Positions 16,922 to 25,886 of a stretch of 64,000 nucleotides of DNA are shown here, piece after piece (the stretch's first letter is position 1; the number at the start of each line of letters is the position of its first letter). The position numbers and the translations under genes were made by a program. Origin of the DNA: an uncultured Porphyromonadaceae bacterium (lineage in GTDB: Bacteria > Bacteroidota > Bacteroidia > Bacteroidales > Muribaculaceae). Below the pieces are notes generated by a model. That model ran no database searches. It was not told the origin of the DNA and saw only the letters and a list, made by a program, of their open reading frames with translations. The stretch covers positions 4,955 to 68,954 of the forward strand of contig URII01000005.1 in NCBI GenBank assembly GCA_900547825.1. Reading direction: 5' to 3'.

Positions 16922-18682
16922 ATGAAGAAATTTTTCTTAGCATTCTTAGGCACGATGGCTGCAATCTGGGCCACCATCCTTATCGCCACGTCCGGTATCG
17001 TTACAATGATAATTGCCGTGTCGGCCACAAAAGCCAACACAATAGAGGCTGATGTAAAGGAACATAGCATACTCCATCTTGTTCTTGATTCGGAAATAAC
17101 CGAACGGGAGGCCACAATGTCATTGACCCAACTGCTTACGAACCCAGGTAATATAAACCTGCCGCTTTCATTGGAAACCATGGTGAAAGTTATTGAGCAG
17201 AGTGCCGAAGATGACAATATCGAAGGCCTGTTCATAGAATGTAAAGGTGCGTCGGGTGGCCTTGCCCAGGCCGAGGCCCTGATCAAGGCAATAAGAGTAT
17301 TTAAAGAGAATGGGAAATGGGTGTATGCCTATTCCGACTACTATTCCCAGTATGAGTATTACATAGCATCTGCCGCTGACTCTCTGTTTCTCAATCCGGT
17401 AGGAATGGTGGATGTGCATGGTCTGCAATCCCAGATATTATATTTCAAGGATTTTTTTGAGAAAATAGGTGTTGACGTGGATATAATCCGGGTTGGTACC
17501 TACAAGAGCGCGGTAGAACCCTTTATGCTGTCAGGCATGAGTGAGGCGTCGCGTGAGCAGCAGCTCCACTATCTTAACCGGATATGGAGTAGTATGAGGG
17601 GATCTATAGCAAAGAACCGTAAGGTTACTCCTGAAAAAGTGAACATGTGGGCCGATTCTCTGTCATTCCTTTCGAGCACTGATTTCTATCTTAAAAACAA
17701 ATTGATAGATAAGGCTATTTACCGTCACACAATGGATAGTGTGTTGGCTGTGCTCACTGACCGTAAGGGAAAAGATCCCCGCTTTGTGAGTGTGTCGCAA
17801 TATTCTACTAAGCTTACTAAAGCTGACAAATCCGACCGTCATATAGCGGTGCTCTATGCTGTCGGTGAAATAAAGGAGTCGGGCGACGACTGCATAGCCA
17901 GTGAAACGCTCACAGAAGATATTTTCGACCTTATGGACGATGACGATGTGGCCGGTCTCGTTCTGCGTGTCAATTCACCCGGAGGAAGCGCATTCGCATC
18001 CGAGCAGATATGGGAGGCATTGCAGGAATTCAAACGGGTAACAGGCAAGCCGTTCTATGTGTCGATGGGCGATTATGCCGCATCGGGAGGTTACTATATA
18101 TCATGCGGCGCAGATAAGATATATGCCGAACCGCTTACGCTTACCGGCTCGATAGGAATATATGGAATGGTGCCCAACGTATCCAAACTCATGAACGACA
18201 AGCTCGGCATACATATCGGAGAAGTGTCGACTGTGGGTGACGGCTTCCCTACCCTTCTGGAGCCTATGACCGATGCTCAGAAAAGAGCCTTTCAGGCAAG
18301 TGTGAACCGTGGCTATGCGTTGTTTACAAAACGCTGTGCCGAAGGGCGTCACATGCCACTTGACTCACTGTTGAAAATAGCTGAAGGGCGTGTATGGGAC
18401 GGCACTTCGGCGTTGGAGCGTGGCCTTGTCGACAAACTCGGTGGCCTTGATCAGGCTGTAAAGGATATGGCTGCCGAACTGGATATGGATGCATCCGATG
18501 TCGTTTCATATCCGAACAAGGACGTAAAATGGTATGATGAGATACTTCGTGCTTCCGGCCAGATAGAAGCGGCCTGGACCCGTAATCAGCTTGGCGAGGC
18601 TTATCCGCTTTACCAACAGCTACAGAAAGTCAGAAGCATGTCGGGAATAATGTGCCGGATGGAATTCGTGACCCTGCAATAA
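16922..18682 (+). CDS. sppA: signal peptide peptidase SppA, long (67K) form
   Basis: 586 residues. An N-terminal membrane segment (about 4-34) is followed by two tandem ClpP-like domains. Lys195 in VGTYKSAVEP is the general base from the first domain, and Ser388 in GDYAASGGYYIS the nucleophile from the second, as in E. coli SppA. The enzyme degrades cleaved signal peptides in the membrane from the periplasmic side. Its own promoter lies at 16858-16889. lpxK follows after 27 bases, so they may be co-transcribed. Confidence 0.93.
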   Translation: MKKFFLAFLGTMAAIWATILIATSGIVTMIIAVSATKANTIEADVKEHSILHLVLDSEITEREATMSLTQLLTNPGNINLPLSLETMVKVIEQSAEDDNIEGLFIECKGASGGLAQAEALIKAIRVFKENGKWVYAYSDYYSQYEYYIASAADSLFLNPVGMVDVHGLQSQILYFKDFFEKIGVDVDIIRVGTYKSAVEPFMLSGMSEASREQQLHYLNRIWSSMRGSIAKNRKVTPEKVNMWADSLSFLSSTDFYLKNKLIDKAIYRHTMDSVLAVLTDRKGKDPRFVSVSQYSTKLTKADKSDRHIAVLYAVGEIKESGDDCIASETLTEDIFDLMDDDDVAGLVLRVNSPGGSAFASEQIWEALQEFKRVTGKPFYVSMGDYAASGGYYISCGADKIYAEPLTLTGSIGIYGMVPNVSKLMNDKLGIHIGEVSTVGDGFPTLLEPMTDAQKRAFQASVNRGYALFTKRCAEGRHMPLDSLLKIAEGRVWDGTSALERGLVDKLGGLDQAVKDMAAELDMDASDVVSYPNKDVKWYDEILRASGQIEAAWTRNQLGEAYPLYQQLQKVRSMSGIMCRMEFVTLQ

Positions 18683-18709
18683 ATATCTGAAATAATATAT
18701 CGGTACGCA

Positions 18710-19831
18710 ATGGCACGCAACAAGGTTCTGGCCAATCTCCTTCTCTATCCCATATCGAAAGTGTATGGGATGGTGATGGCTGTGCGTAACCGTCTTTTCG
18801 AGATAGGTGTGCTGAAACAGCACAGTTTCGATGTGCCGGTGATTGTTGTGGGGAATATCTCTATGGGAGGTACCGGTAAGACTCCGCACACCGAATATCT
18901 TATAGACGCTCTCAGATTCAATTACCATATAGGCGTGCTGTCAAGGGGCTATAAACGACGGACTAAAGGATTCGTGCATGCCACACGCCGCTCCCGCCCG
19001 GAAGATATAGGCGATGAGCCGTATCAGATATTCCAGAAATATGGCGATGACATAACCATAGCCGTGTGCGAGGATCGGGTGAAAGGTATAAACCAGCTGC
19101 TTGAAATAAACAGGAATATAAACCTTGTGCTTCTTGACGATGCTTTCCAGCACCGGTATGTGAAACCATCGGTGGCGGTGGTGCTGACGGAATTCAACCG
19201 GCCTGTGTTCTACGACAAGCTTTTGCCCTATGGCCGACTCCGGGAGCCGATGTCGGCTCTTAACCGTGCTGATATTGTTGTAGTGACCAAATGTCATGAC
19301 GACATGAAACCGATGGAGTACCGCATATTCAAGGAAAACCTCAATCTGTTTCCATATCAGAAGCTGTTTTTCTCCAAATATGCTTACGGACACCTCGTGT
19401 CGGTGTTTCCAGAGAGCGTGACTTATATCCCCTATCTTGACTGGCTTACTAACGAGGATTCAATACTTGTAGTGTCGGGCGTGGCCAATCCCAGGCCGTT
19501 TGTAAGATACCTCAAGACATTCAAGGCCAAAGTCAAGGTGCTCAGATTTCCTGACCACCACAATTTCACCCATAGCGACATGGAATTGATACGGCGTAAG
19601 TTCGACGAGCTTAACGGCAACCGCAAATTCATAATAACTACTGAAAAAGATGCTGTGAGGCTTAGCAACAATCCATATTTCCCGCATTCGGTAAAGTCAT
19701 CTATTTTCTATGTGCCGATAAAGGTGGAATTTCTGCCGCAGGGTGACGGTTCCATCGATGAATGTGTGGGCCAACTGTTGCGAAACACAAAATTTCTGAA
19801 AAAGAAAGATACGGAGTCTATTGACTCATGA
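18710..19831 (+). CDS. lpxK: tetraacyldisaccharide 4'-kinase
   Basis: 373 residues. VIVVGNISMGGTGKTPH is the P-loop typical of LpxK, and GVLSRGYKRRTKGFV and VLLDDAFQHRYV are the family blocks around the catalytic Asp and His. It phosphorylates the lipid A precursor at the 4' position on the inner face of the cytoplasmic membrane. Its stop overlaps a possible ATG of the next gene by 4 bases (ATGA at 19828). Family assignment is firm. Confidence 0.93.
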   Translation: MARNKVLANLLLYPISKVYGMVMAVRNRLFEIGVLKQHSFDVPVIVVGNISMGGTGKTPHTEYLIDALRFNYHIGVLSRGYKRRTKGFVHATRRSRPEDIGDEPYQIFQKYGDDITIAVCEDRVKGINQLLEINRNINLVLLDDAFQHRYVKPSVAVVLTEFNRPVFYDKLLPYGRLREPMSALNRADIVVVTKCHDDMKPMEYRIFKENLNLFPYQKLFFSKYAYGHLVSVFPESVTYIPYLDWLTNEDSILVVSGVANPRPFVRYLKTFKAKVKVLRFPDHHNFTHSDMELIRRKFDELNGNRKFIITTEKDAVRLSNNPYFPHSVKSSIFYVPIKVEFLPQGDGSIDECVGQLLRNTKFLKKKDTESIDS

Positions 19832-19863
19832 CTTATAAAACTCAAATACAATCAACCCTTACT

Positions 19864-20676
19864 ATGCTGACCAAAATTAAAGAAACAGCCGATTTTTTAC
19901 GTGCACATGTAACAGATCTTCCTGAAACAGCTATAATTCTCGGGTCCGGACTCGGTGACCTTGTAAACCATATTGAAAATCCGCAGTATTTCAAATATGC
20001 GGATATTCCCAATTTCCCGCTTTCAACGGTTGAAGGTCATTCCGGCAACCTTATATTCGGCTATCTGTGCGGCAAACGCATAATGGCTATGCAGGGACGC
20101 TTTCACTACTATGAAGGATATGGAATGAAAGAGGTGACTTTCCCTGTGAGAGTGATGCAGGCATTAGGTGTCAAGACACTTTTTGTATCCAATGCCGCCG
20201 GAGGCATGAACAAGGAGTTCAAAGTAGGCGATGTGATGATAATCACAGATCATATAAATCTTTTTCCCGAAAATCCGCTGAGAGGAAAGAATTATAGTGA
20301 ACTCGGTACCCGCTTCCCGGCTATGACGGAGGCTTATGATAAGAAGCTTGTGGCGTTGGCCGACAAGGTAGCGTCGGAAAAAGATGTGCGGGTGATGCAC
20401 GGAGTATATGTAGGCACTACAGGCCCTACATTCGAAACTCCCGCTGAATATGAATATTTCCGGATAATAGGCGGTGATGCTGTAGGTATGTCGACTGTGC
20501 CTGAAGTGATAGTTGCCGCACATGCGGGAATAAGAGTGTTCGGCCTTTCTGTCATTACAGATCTCGGAGGAAAAGATATAACTGATGTACCAACCCACGA
20601 GGAGGTACAGCAGGCGGCAGTCAAGGCACAGCCCAAGATGCTTGAAATCATCAAAGGAATGCTTGCCGCGTTATAA
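19864..20676 (+). CDS. punA: purine nucleoside phosphorylase (PNP-I)
   Basis: 270 residues from the ATG at 19864 (MLTKIKETADFL). An earlier ATG at 19828 overlaps lpxK by 4 bases and adds 12 residues that look non-conserved, so either start is possible. AIILGSGLGDLVNHIE binds phosphate, GRFHYYEGY and VSNAAGGMN shape the active site, and GPTFETPAEYEYFR and GGDAVGMSTVPEV bind the purine. The trimeric enzyme splits inosine and guanosine for salvage. It sits between lpxK and thiL in one plus-strand run. Confidence 0.92.
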   Translation: MLTKIKETADFLRAHVTDLPETAIILGSGLGDLVNHIENPQYFKYADIPNFPLSTVEGHSGNLIFGYLCGKRIMAMQGRFHYYEGYGMKEVTFPVRVMQALGVKTLFVSNAAGGMNKEFKVGDVMIITDHINLFPENPLRGKNYSELGTRFPAMTEAYDKKLVALADKVASEKDVRVMHGVYVGTTGPTFETPAEYEYFRIIGGDAVGMSTVPEVIVAAHAGIRVFGLSVITDLGGKDITDVPTHEEVQQAAVKAQPKMLEIIKGMLAAL

Positions 20677-20688
20677 ATTTAAGAAATT

Positions 20689-21732
20689 ATGGAAGAACCG
20701 AAACTCACTGAAATATCGGAATTGGGCGAATTCGGTTTAATAGACCGTCTTACACATGAGCTGCCTAAGGTAAATACATCTACCGGGAAAAGTGTAGGTG
20801 ATGACGCTGCTGTGCTTGAATACCCCGGCACAGAGGTGCTCGTAACCACCGACATGCTTCTTGAGGGAGTGCATTTTGACCTAACATATGTTCCGCTCAA
20901 ACACCTCGGCTATAAAGCTGCCGTGGTTAATTTTTCGGATATTTACGCCATGAACGGCACTCCCCGTCAGATTACAGTGTCGCTGGGCATATCCAGAAGG
21001 TTTGCGGTGGAACATATCGAACAGCTTTATGACGGTATACGGACAGCCTGTGAGATCTATGGCGTGGATATTGTGGGTGGTGACACCTGCGCCTCACGTC
21101 AGGGTCTTGTGATAAGCATAACTTGTATAGGTGACGCTAAAAAGGAGGATATAGTATATCGCAACGGGGCCAAGGATACGGACCTTATCTGCGTATCGGG
21201 CGATTTCGGCGCCGCTTATATGGGTCTCCAGCTTCTTGAACGCGAAAAAGTGGCTTCAGCGGGGCAGAAGGATTTTGTGCCGCAGTTTCACGGCAAAGAG
21301 TATCTTGTGGAGCGTCAGCTCAAACCTGAGGCCCGCAAAGATATAATAGCACGCTTACGTGAAGCAGATATAAAGCCCACGGCCATGATGGATGTGAGCG
21401 ACGGGCTTTCGTCAGAACTCATACATATATGCCGGCAGAGCCACACGGGGTGCCGGATTTATGAGGACCGTATCCCCATCGACTATCAGACGGCAGTTAT
21501 GGCCGAGGAGCTTAATATGAATCTTGTGACGGCTGCTCTCAATGGCGGGGAGGATTATGAACTTCTGTTCACCGTGCCGCTGCATGACCATGATAAGGTA
21601 TCGAAGATAGAAGGGGTAAAAGTTATAGGACATATAACCAAAGCGGATCTCGGATGCGCCATGATAACCCGCGATGGCGGCGAAATCGAGCTTAAAGCTC
21701 AGGGCTGGAACCCTCTGGCTCATAAATCCTGA
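20689..21732 (+). CDS. thiL: thiamine-monophosphate kinase
   Basis: 347 residues. GDDAAVLEY and LVTTDMLLEGVHFDL are the N-terminal ATP and metal blocks of the AIR-synthase-like fold. NFSDIYAMNGTPRQ, DIVGGDT and MMDVSDGLSSEL are further conserved motifs, and NGGEDYELLFTV ends the active site. It converts thiamine phosphate to the diphosphate cofactor. It is the last gene of the sppA-lpxK-punA-thiL run and is followed by a very strong hairpin at 21749. Confidence 0.93.
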   Translation: MEEPKLTEISELGEFGLIDRLTHELPKVNTSTGKSVGDDAAVLEYPGTEVLVTTDMLLEGVHFDLTYVPLKHLGYKAAVVNFSDIYAMNGTPRQITVSLGISRRFAVEHIEQLYDGIRTACEIYGVDIVGGDTCASRQGLVISITCIGDAKKEDIVYRNGAKDTDLICVSGDFGAAYMGLQLLEREKVASAGQKDFVPQFHGKEYLVERQLKPEARKDIIARLREADIKPTAMMDVSDGLSSELIHICRQSHTGCRIYEDRIPIDYQTAVMAEELNMNLVTAALNGGEDYELLFTVPLHDHDKVSKIEGVKVIGHITKADLGCAMITRDGGEIELKAQGWNPLAHKS

Positions 21733-21748
21733 CCTATTTACAGTACAA

Positions 21749-21792
21749 TAAGAAAATTACCCTGACTGGCAACAGTCAGGGTAATTTTCTTA
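21749..21792. terminator. bidirectional terminator between thiL and the convergent adhesin gene
   Basis: A perfect 19-bp stem (21749-21767 with 21774-21792) with a 6-base loop. The flanking A and T tracts give T-runs on both strands, so it can stop both thiL and the gene at 21827-24988. Confidence 0.92.
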
Positions 21793-21826
21793 TTTCTCCA
21801 TATGGTCAGGAGATAAAGAGGCCATG

Positions 21827-24800
21827 TTATGGTATGACTACTTTCCGCGCGTCAGTGCCGCGTACCATTATATATATCCCCTTGGTAAGGTTCTGTTCAG
21901 GTACTTTCACTCCGCTGAGATTGTAGAATACTGCATTATCGGTTGCACCATTATTCGTCATAATGCCGTCTATGCCTGAATATGTAAGATTGACGCTTGC
22001 CACATTGCTCTCGGCAACGGCGCCATGATTGTAGACAGGAACAACAGTATAGTTGAATTCATAATTGCCTTCCGGTGAGTTTTCCTCAAGCGGACGATCT
22101 GTGAATGATGTCCCGTTGTGAGGCTCGGCAGTCAGCATTGTGCCGTTGCGGAACACATGATATCCTGTAATAGCGAGATCCTCCGGCTGCGAAGGTGCAG
22201 CTTCATATGTAACGTCATCAATGAAAAGAGCGAGAGTATCGTAGGATGTATGTCGTATTGCAAAATATCTGGCACCTGCGGGAAGCTCAAGACTGAATAG
22301 GGTCCATTCTTCCGGAGCGGTTCCATCTGCATTAAGGCCGCTTACTGTTTCGATTTTGGAAGTGAAACTGTCTTTCTGATTGTCGGTTGTGGAATAGTAA
22401 ACTTCGAATGTTTCCGGCCATGCCACGGTGAAACTCTTGCCATAGAACGTCACGGTCTGTGCTGCTCCTGAAAGCTCGGGAGAGATAAGCCAGTTGTCAT
22501 TCTGAGCCGATTGGGCACTTATGGCAAGCATATAACGTTGTCCGCTATGGGCCACTGCGTCGGGAGCATATGTGTCGGGTATGTTGGCAACTACGTTGTC
22601 GAAAAGCTGAAATGCGATAGGTGATGTCTGATAGGGATTGTAAAGTTCGCGGAACACATTGTAAGTCTTACATCCGTCACCGTCAAATACAGTCCAGTTA
22701 CCGGCTCCGCTGATCGACATGGGAGTGTAGTCGGCACTCTCAAAATCCTCCGTTACAGTTTCTGCTACCGGTTCCCCTATCACCGGTGCGCTCCAGCTCA
22801 GCAATACTTCCTGCTCATTTACAACAGCCGACAGATCCGTTACGGTGGGATATGACGCTCTGCCCACGGCTACAGTTGCCTTTGCCGTATTGTTGTCCGG
22901 AGTCACATCTCCGTCCAATGTAAGCGTAAGCGCCACTTCCAGTGATTCAGGAGCATTAAACGGAACGATATAGTCAAGGCTCACATCCGTGAATTTATTG
23001 GCTGCAAGTTCCTCAACAGGCACAGAGTTTATGGTCTCACCGTTCACTGTCCACACTGCCACAGGATTAGCCGCTTCGGTACCTAAATTCTCAACATGTG
23101 CCGTGAATTTTAATTCATCGCCTAACTTTGCTTTCTCCTGCCCGGTCATTGCCACTATGCGCACATCGGTAGCCGATAAATCGATTACCCTTATGTTGTC
23201 AACAGGAATACTCCATGTATGTTCATCATCATTATGGGCCGCAGTAAATCTGAGTTCAAACATTACGGCACCTTGATTCTTGAATCCGTCGAGAGGAATG
23301 CGTGCGAGAGTCCAATCGTCAGTAGGTGCTTCCTGAAGATTGATTGTCTTTTCTATGGTCAGGTTTTCGCAGTCAGTACCGACAAGCACATCAATTATGT
23401 TTCCTTTTCCCTGATACCAGAATTCCAGCACCGGATTTCCGGCTGTGGAGATATCGGCACGTGTGGAGATAAGTCCGTACATGGCGTTTTCATCAATCGG
23501 CAACCACAGATAGAAACCCTGGTCTCCGTCGTGTGATTTAAGCGGTTCGGGTGCATCCGGATCCTCCGGATCAAAAAGCGATGCAAAATAATCGTCAGTT
23601 ATTGTTCCGTTCTGCTGCTGACCATGACTCTGCGGATCTGTAAGCCATATGCGGTCATATCGTCCGTTGGTAAACGACTCGGTAAATGGCAGAGATTCGG
23701 GCACACCTACAGTTGCGATGTTCGAAGTATTGTCAAGTGAATAATATTCACCGAAGCCGGCTGTTACCTGATACGCGACGAAATCCTGTTCCGTAATATC
23801 CGGATATGTAAACACAAAGGAAGTTTCGGATGTGGTGGCTATGGCTGGATCATACATTGTTCCGAACGCGTCGAATATATAATAGGTTATCTGGTCCGGA
23901 TCTACATATCCGCCATGTTCACCTGTCTCAGGAACCGCATCCCAGCTTAATGTGGCGCTTTTATAGTCCGCACCGACTGTAAGCCTGACATTTTCCGGCG
24001 CCAACGGTGTGTCGATGCCGCACCAGATGGATTTATACTCCACCATGTCGCCGGCGGTATCGCCTACATAAGCAACGCCGGTAAAGCGGTTGTTTATGCC
24101 CTGGTACATTTCCACATTCTCAATTGTTATGACCTGTCCGGGTGTGACATTCTCATAAACGAATTTGTCCACGCCCCAGCGTGAGGTTATCTCTACCTTT
24201 GATATTTCAGTAAGATCATCACCTTTTTTTGTCTTTGTAGGAGCTGTATAGGTGACGGTAGCTTCCAGTTCTCCCCTGGGAGCAAGCACCCAGCTGAGTT
24301 CACCTGCTGCCGGAGGATCCACTTGTACTGGTGGTGTAACACTACCTTCACGCACACTGAGATTAGCTAACTTCAGGGCCCCTTTCATGGCTTGGGTTGT
24401 GGTGCAGTGGAAGCCGATATAATAGTAGCCTTCTTCAGGTATGGCACAATTATGTTCATACTTTGTCATGGCTTTTTCAGTGTACTTAGTGGTGGGAACA
24501 ATCTCAGCACCGGCGCCCTCTACGGTCGGAGAGGTGGCCAGATTTACATTCATTTCCACGGCAGTAGCTCCCGAACCCATAAATCCGACTTCAAACGAGA
24601 CTACATAATTCCCGGGCATAAAATGGATAGGCACCGTGAACAGCCAGTCATCATTGACATCTGTCTCATTCGGGGCCATGCATGCCGAATAGCCGTTGAC
24701 AGTACCGAACTGCCATTTACGGTTGTCGTTATTTACATTTACAGCGGTGTAGTTCTTTATTTCCGTACCTGCCTTGCCAAGATCATGGGTAAAGGGTACT

Positions 24801-24988
24801 TCCACTGCATTTGCTGGAGCTTCCGCAGTACGTAAAGGTGTTTTTAGGGCTATTACTCTGCGTTCCCGGTTTATTTGCTTTAATGATCCCGTCGAGGATG
24901 GTGAAATCTCTCTGTCAGGAACGTTTGCTCCGGCTGCCATTACCGACATCAGTGCAATTGAAATTAGTAGAATCTTTTTCATACGCAT
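21827..24988 (-). CDS. large secreted choice-of-anchor-J / cleaved-adhesin-like protein
   Basis: 1053 residues with a Sec signal (about 1-22, ending MSVMAAGA). It has several beta-sandwich modules: an N-terminal domain with DWLFTVPIHFMPGNY, fibronectin-III-like repeats with LSWDAVPETGEHGG and LLSWSAPV, and choice-of-anchor-J (cleaved adhesin-like) modules with TEDFESADY, NDNWLISPEL and LFIDDVTYE. The last residues, YNLSGVKVPEQNLTKGIYIM, resemble the sorting-like tail of Bacteroidota surface proteins. It is probably exported to the surface; substrate is unknown. A TATATTTG -7 is seen on the minus strand at 25019-25026. It is monocistronic, since the upstream truA ends 136 bases away. Confidence 0.8.
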   Translation of the reverse strand: MRMKKILLISIALMSVMAAGANVPDREISPSSTGSLKQINRERRVIALKTPLRTAEAPANAVEVPFTHDLGKAGTEIKNYTAVNVNNDNRKWQFGTVNGYSACMAPNETDVNDDWLFTVPIHFMPGNYVVSFEVGFMGSGATAVEMNVNLATSPTVEGAGAEIVPTTKYTEKAMTKYEHNCAIPEEGYYYIGFHCTTTQAMKGALKLANLSVREGSVTPPVQVDPPAAGELSWVLAPRGELEATVTYTAPTKTKKGDDLTEISKVEITSRWGVDKFVYENVTPGQVITIENVEMYQGINNRFTGVAYVGDTAGDMVEYKSIWCGIDTPLAPENVRLTVGADYKSATLSWDAVPETGEHGGYVDPDQITYYIFDAFGTMYDPAIATTSETSFVFTYPDITEQDFVAYQVTAGFGEYYSLDNTSNIATVGVPESLPFTESFTNGRYDRIWLTDPQSHGQQQNGTITDDYFASLFDPEDPDAPEPLKSHDGDQGFYLWLPIDENAMYGLISTRADISTAGNPVLEFWYQGKGNIIDVLVGTDCENLTIEKTINLQEAPTDDWTLARIPLDGFKNQGAVMFELRFTAAHNDDEHTWSIPVDNIRVIDLSATDVRIVAMTGQEKAKLGDELKFTAHVENLGTEAANPVAVWTVNGETINSVPVEELAANKFTDVSLDYIVPFNAPESLEVALTLTLDGDVTPDNNTAKATVAVGRASYPTVTDLSAVVNEQEVLLSWSAPVIGEPVAETVTEDFESADYTPMSISGAGNWTVFDGDGCKTYNVFRELYNPYQTSPIAFQLFDNVVANIPDTYAPDAVAHSGQRYMLAISAQSAQNDNWLISPELSGAAQTVTFYGKSFTVAWPETFEVYYSTTDNQKDSFTSKIETVSGLNADGTAPEEWTLFSLELPAGARYFAIRHTSYDTLALFIDDVTYEAAPSQPEDLAITGYHVFRNGTMLTAEPHNGTSFTDRPLEENSPEGNYEFNYTVVPVYNHGAVAESNVASVNLTYSGIDGIMTNNGATDNAVFYNLSGVKVPEQNLTKGIYIMVRGTDARKVVIP

Positions 24989-25124
24989 ATTAAAAAGAGG
25001 TTATGTTGGTCTAATTGCAAATATAATACAATATTTTGCAATTGGAAAATTTAGATAAAAAATATTCGGGACGAGCTTTTTCTAAAAGCACACCCTTCCT
25101 CGATGATTGCATTTGCAATCAATA

Positions 25125-25886
25125 TTAAAAAGACGGATTATAGTAGGGATAAGTTACGTTCCATAGATATAGGGCATAAGGCGGCATTGAAGTGCCTGCA
25201 GCACAGCGGTTGCGGGATTCTATGATCTGCATCCAGTCCGGCAGAGTGATTTTGCCACGTCCCACATCAATGAGGGTACCTACTACCGCACGCACCATAT
25301 TGCGTAGAAAACGGTCGGCGGTGATCTCAAAATACCATGTTTCCGCATCGCCTCCTTCCCTCACCCATCGTGCATCGGTCACATGGCATATATTGGTGCG
25401 GGCATCGCTATGAAGTTTGGCAAACGAGGTGAAGTCATCAATAGCCGTAAGTGTGGCCGCGCATCGGTTCATGGCCTCGAAATCAAGGCTTGAGGGTGTA
25501 TGCCATGACAATCCCACAGCAAACGGTGATCTCCGCATGTTCACATAATAACGGTAGGTACGCGATGTGGCGTCGAACCGGGCATGGGAACCATCCGGCA
25601 CTTCTGTCAGTGAAAAAACAGTTATGTCGGGCCCGCAGATAGCATTGATTTTGCGTGGGAGCAATTGTGCCTCAGATGCGGTTATATCCATATCGGCATG
25701 CGCCACCATGCACCGTGCGTTGACACCGGCGTCCGTACGTCCGGCGCCTGTTATGGCCACCGGCTTTCGGAGCAACATCGAGAGTGCTTCCTCAATAGTC
25801 TGCTGAACGCTTATATCGTCAGGCTGAGTCTGCCATCCATGATATGCGGCACCCCGGTAGGCAAGATGAATGAAATAGCGTGGCAT
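25125..25886 (-). CDS. truA: tRNA pseudouridine(38-40) synthase
   Basis: 253 residues. YRGAAYHGWQTQPDD is the N-terminal signature, and ITGAGRTDAGVNAR carries the catalytic Asp. RFDATSRTYRYYV and FLRNMVRAVVGTLIDVG complete the family. It modifies the anticodon arm of many tRNAs. Its start shares one base with the stop of speA (TGATG), so translation is likely coupled. The length is normal and the assignment is certain. Confidence 0.95.
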   Translation of the reverse strand: MPRYFIHLAYRGAAYHGWQTQPDDISVQQTIEEALSMLLRKPVAITGAGRTDAGVNARCMVAHADMDITASEAQLLPRKINAICGPDITVFSLTEVPDGSHARFDATSRTYRYYVNMRRSPFAVGLSWHTPSSLDFEAMNRCAATLTAIDDFTSFAKLHSDARTNICHVTDARWVREGGDAETWYFEITADRFLRNMVRAVVGTLIDVGRGKITLPDWMQIIESRNRCAAGTSMPPYALYLWNVTYPYYNPSF

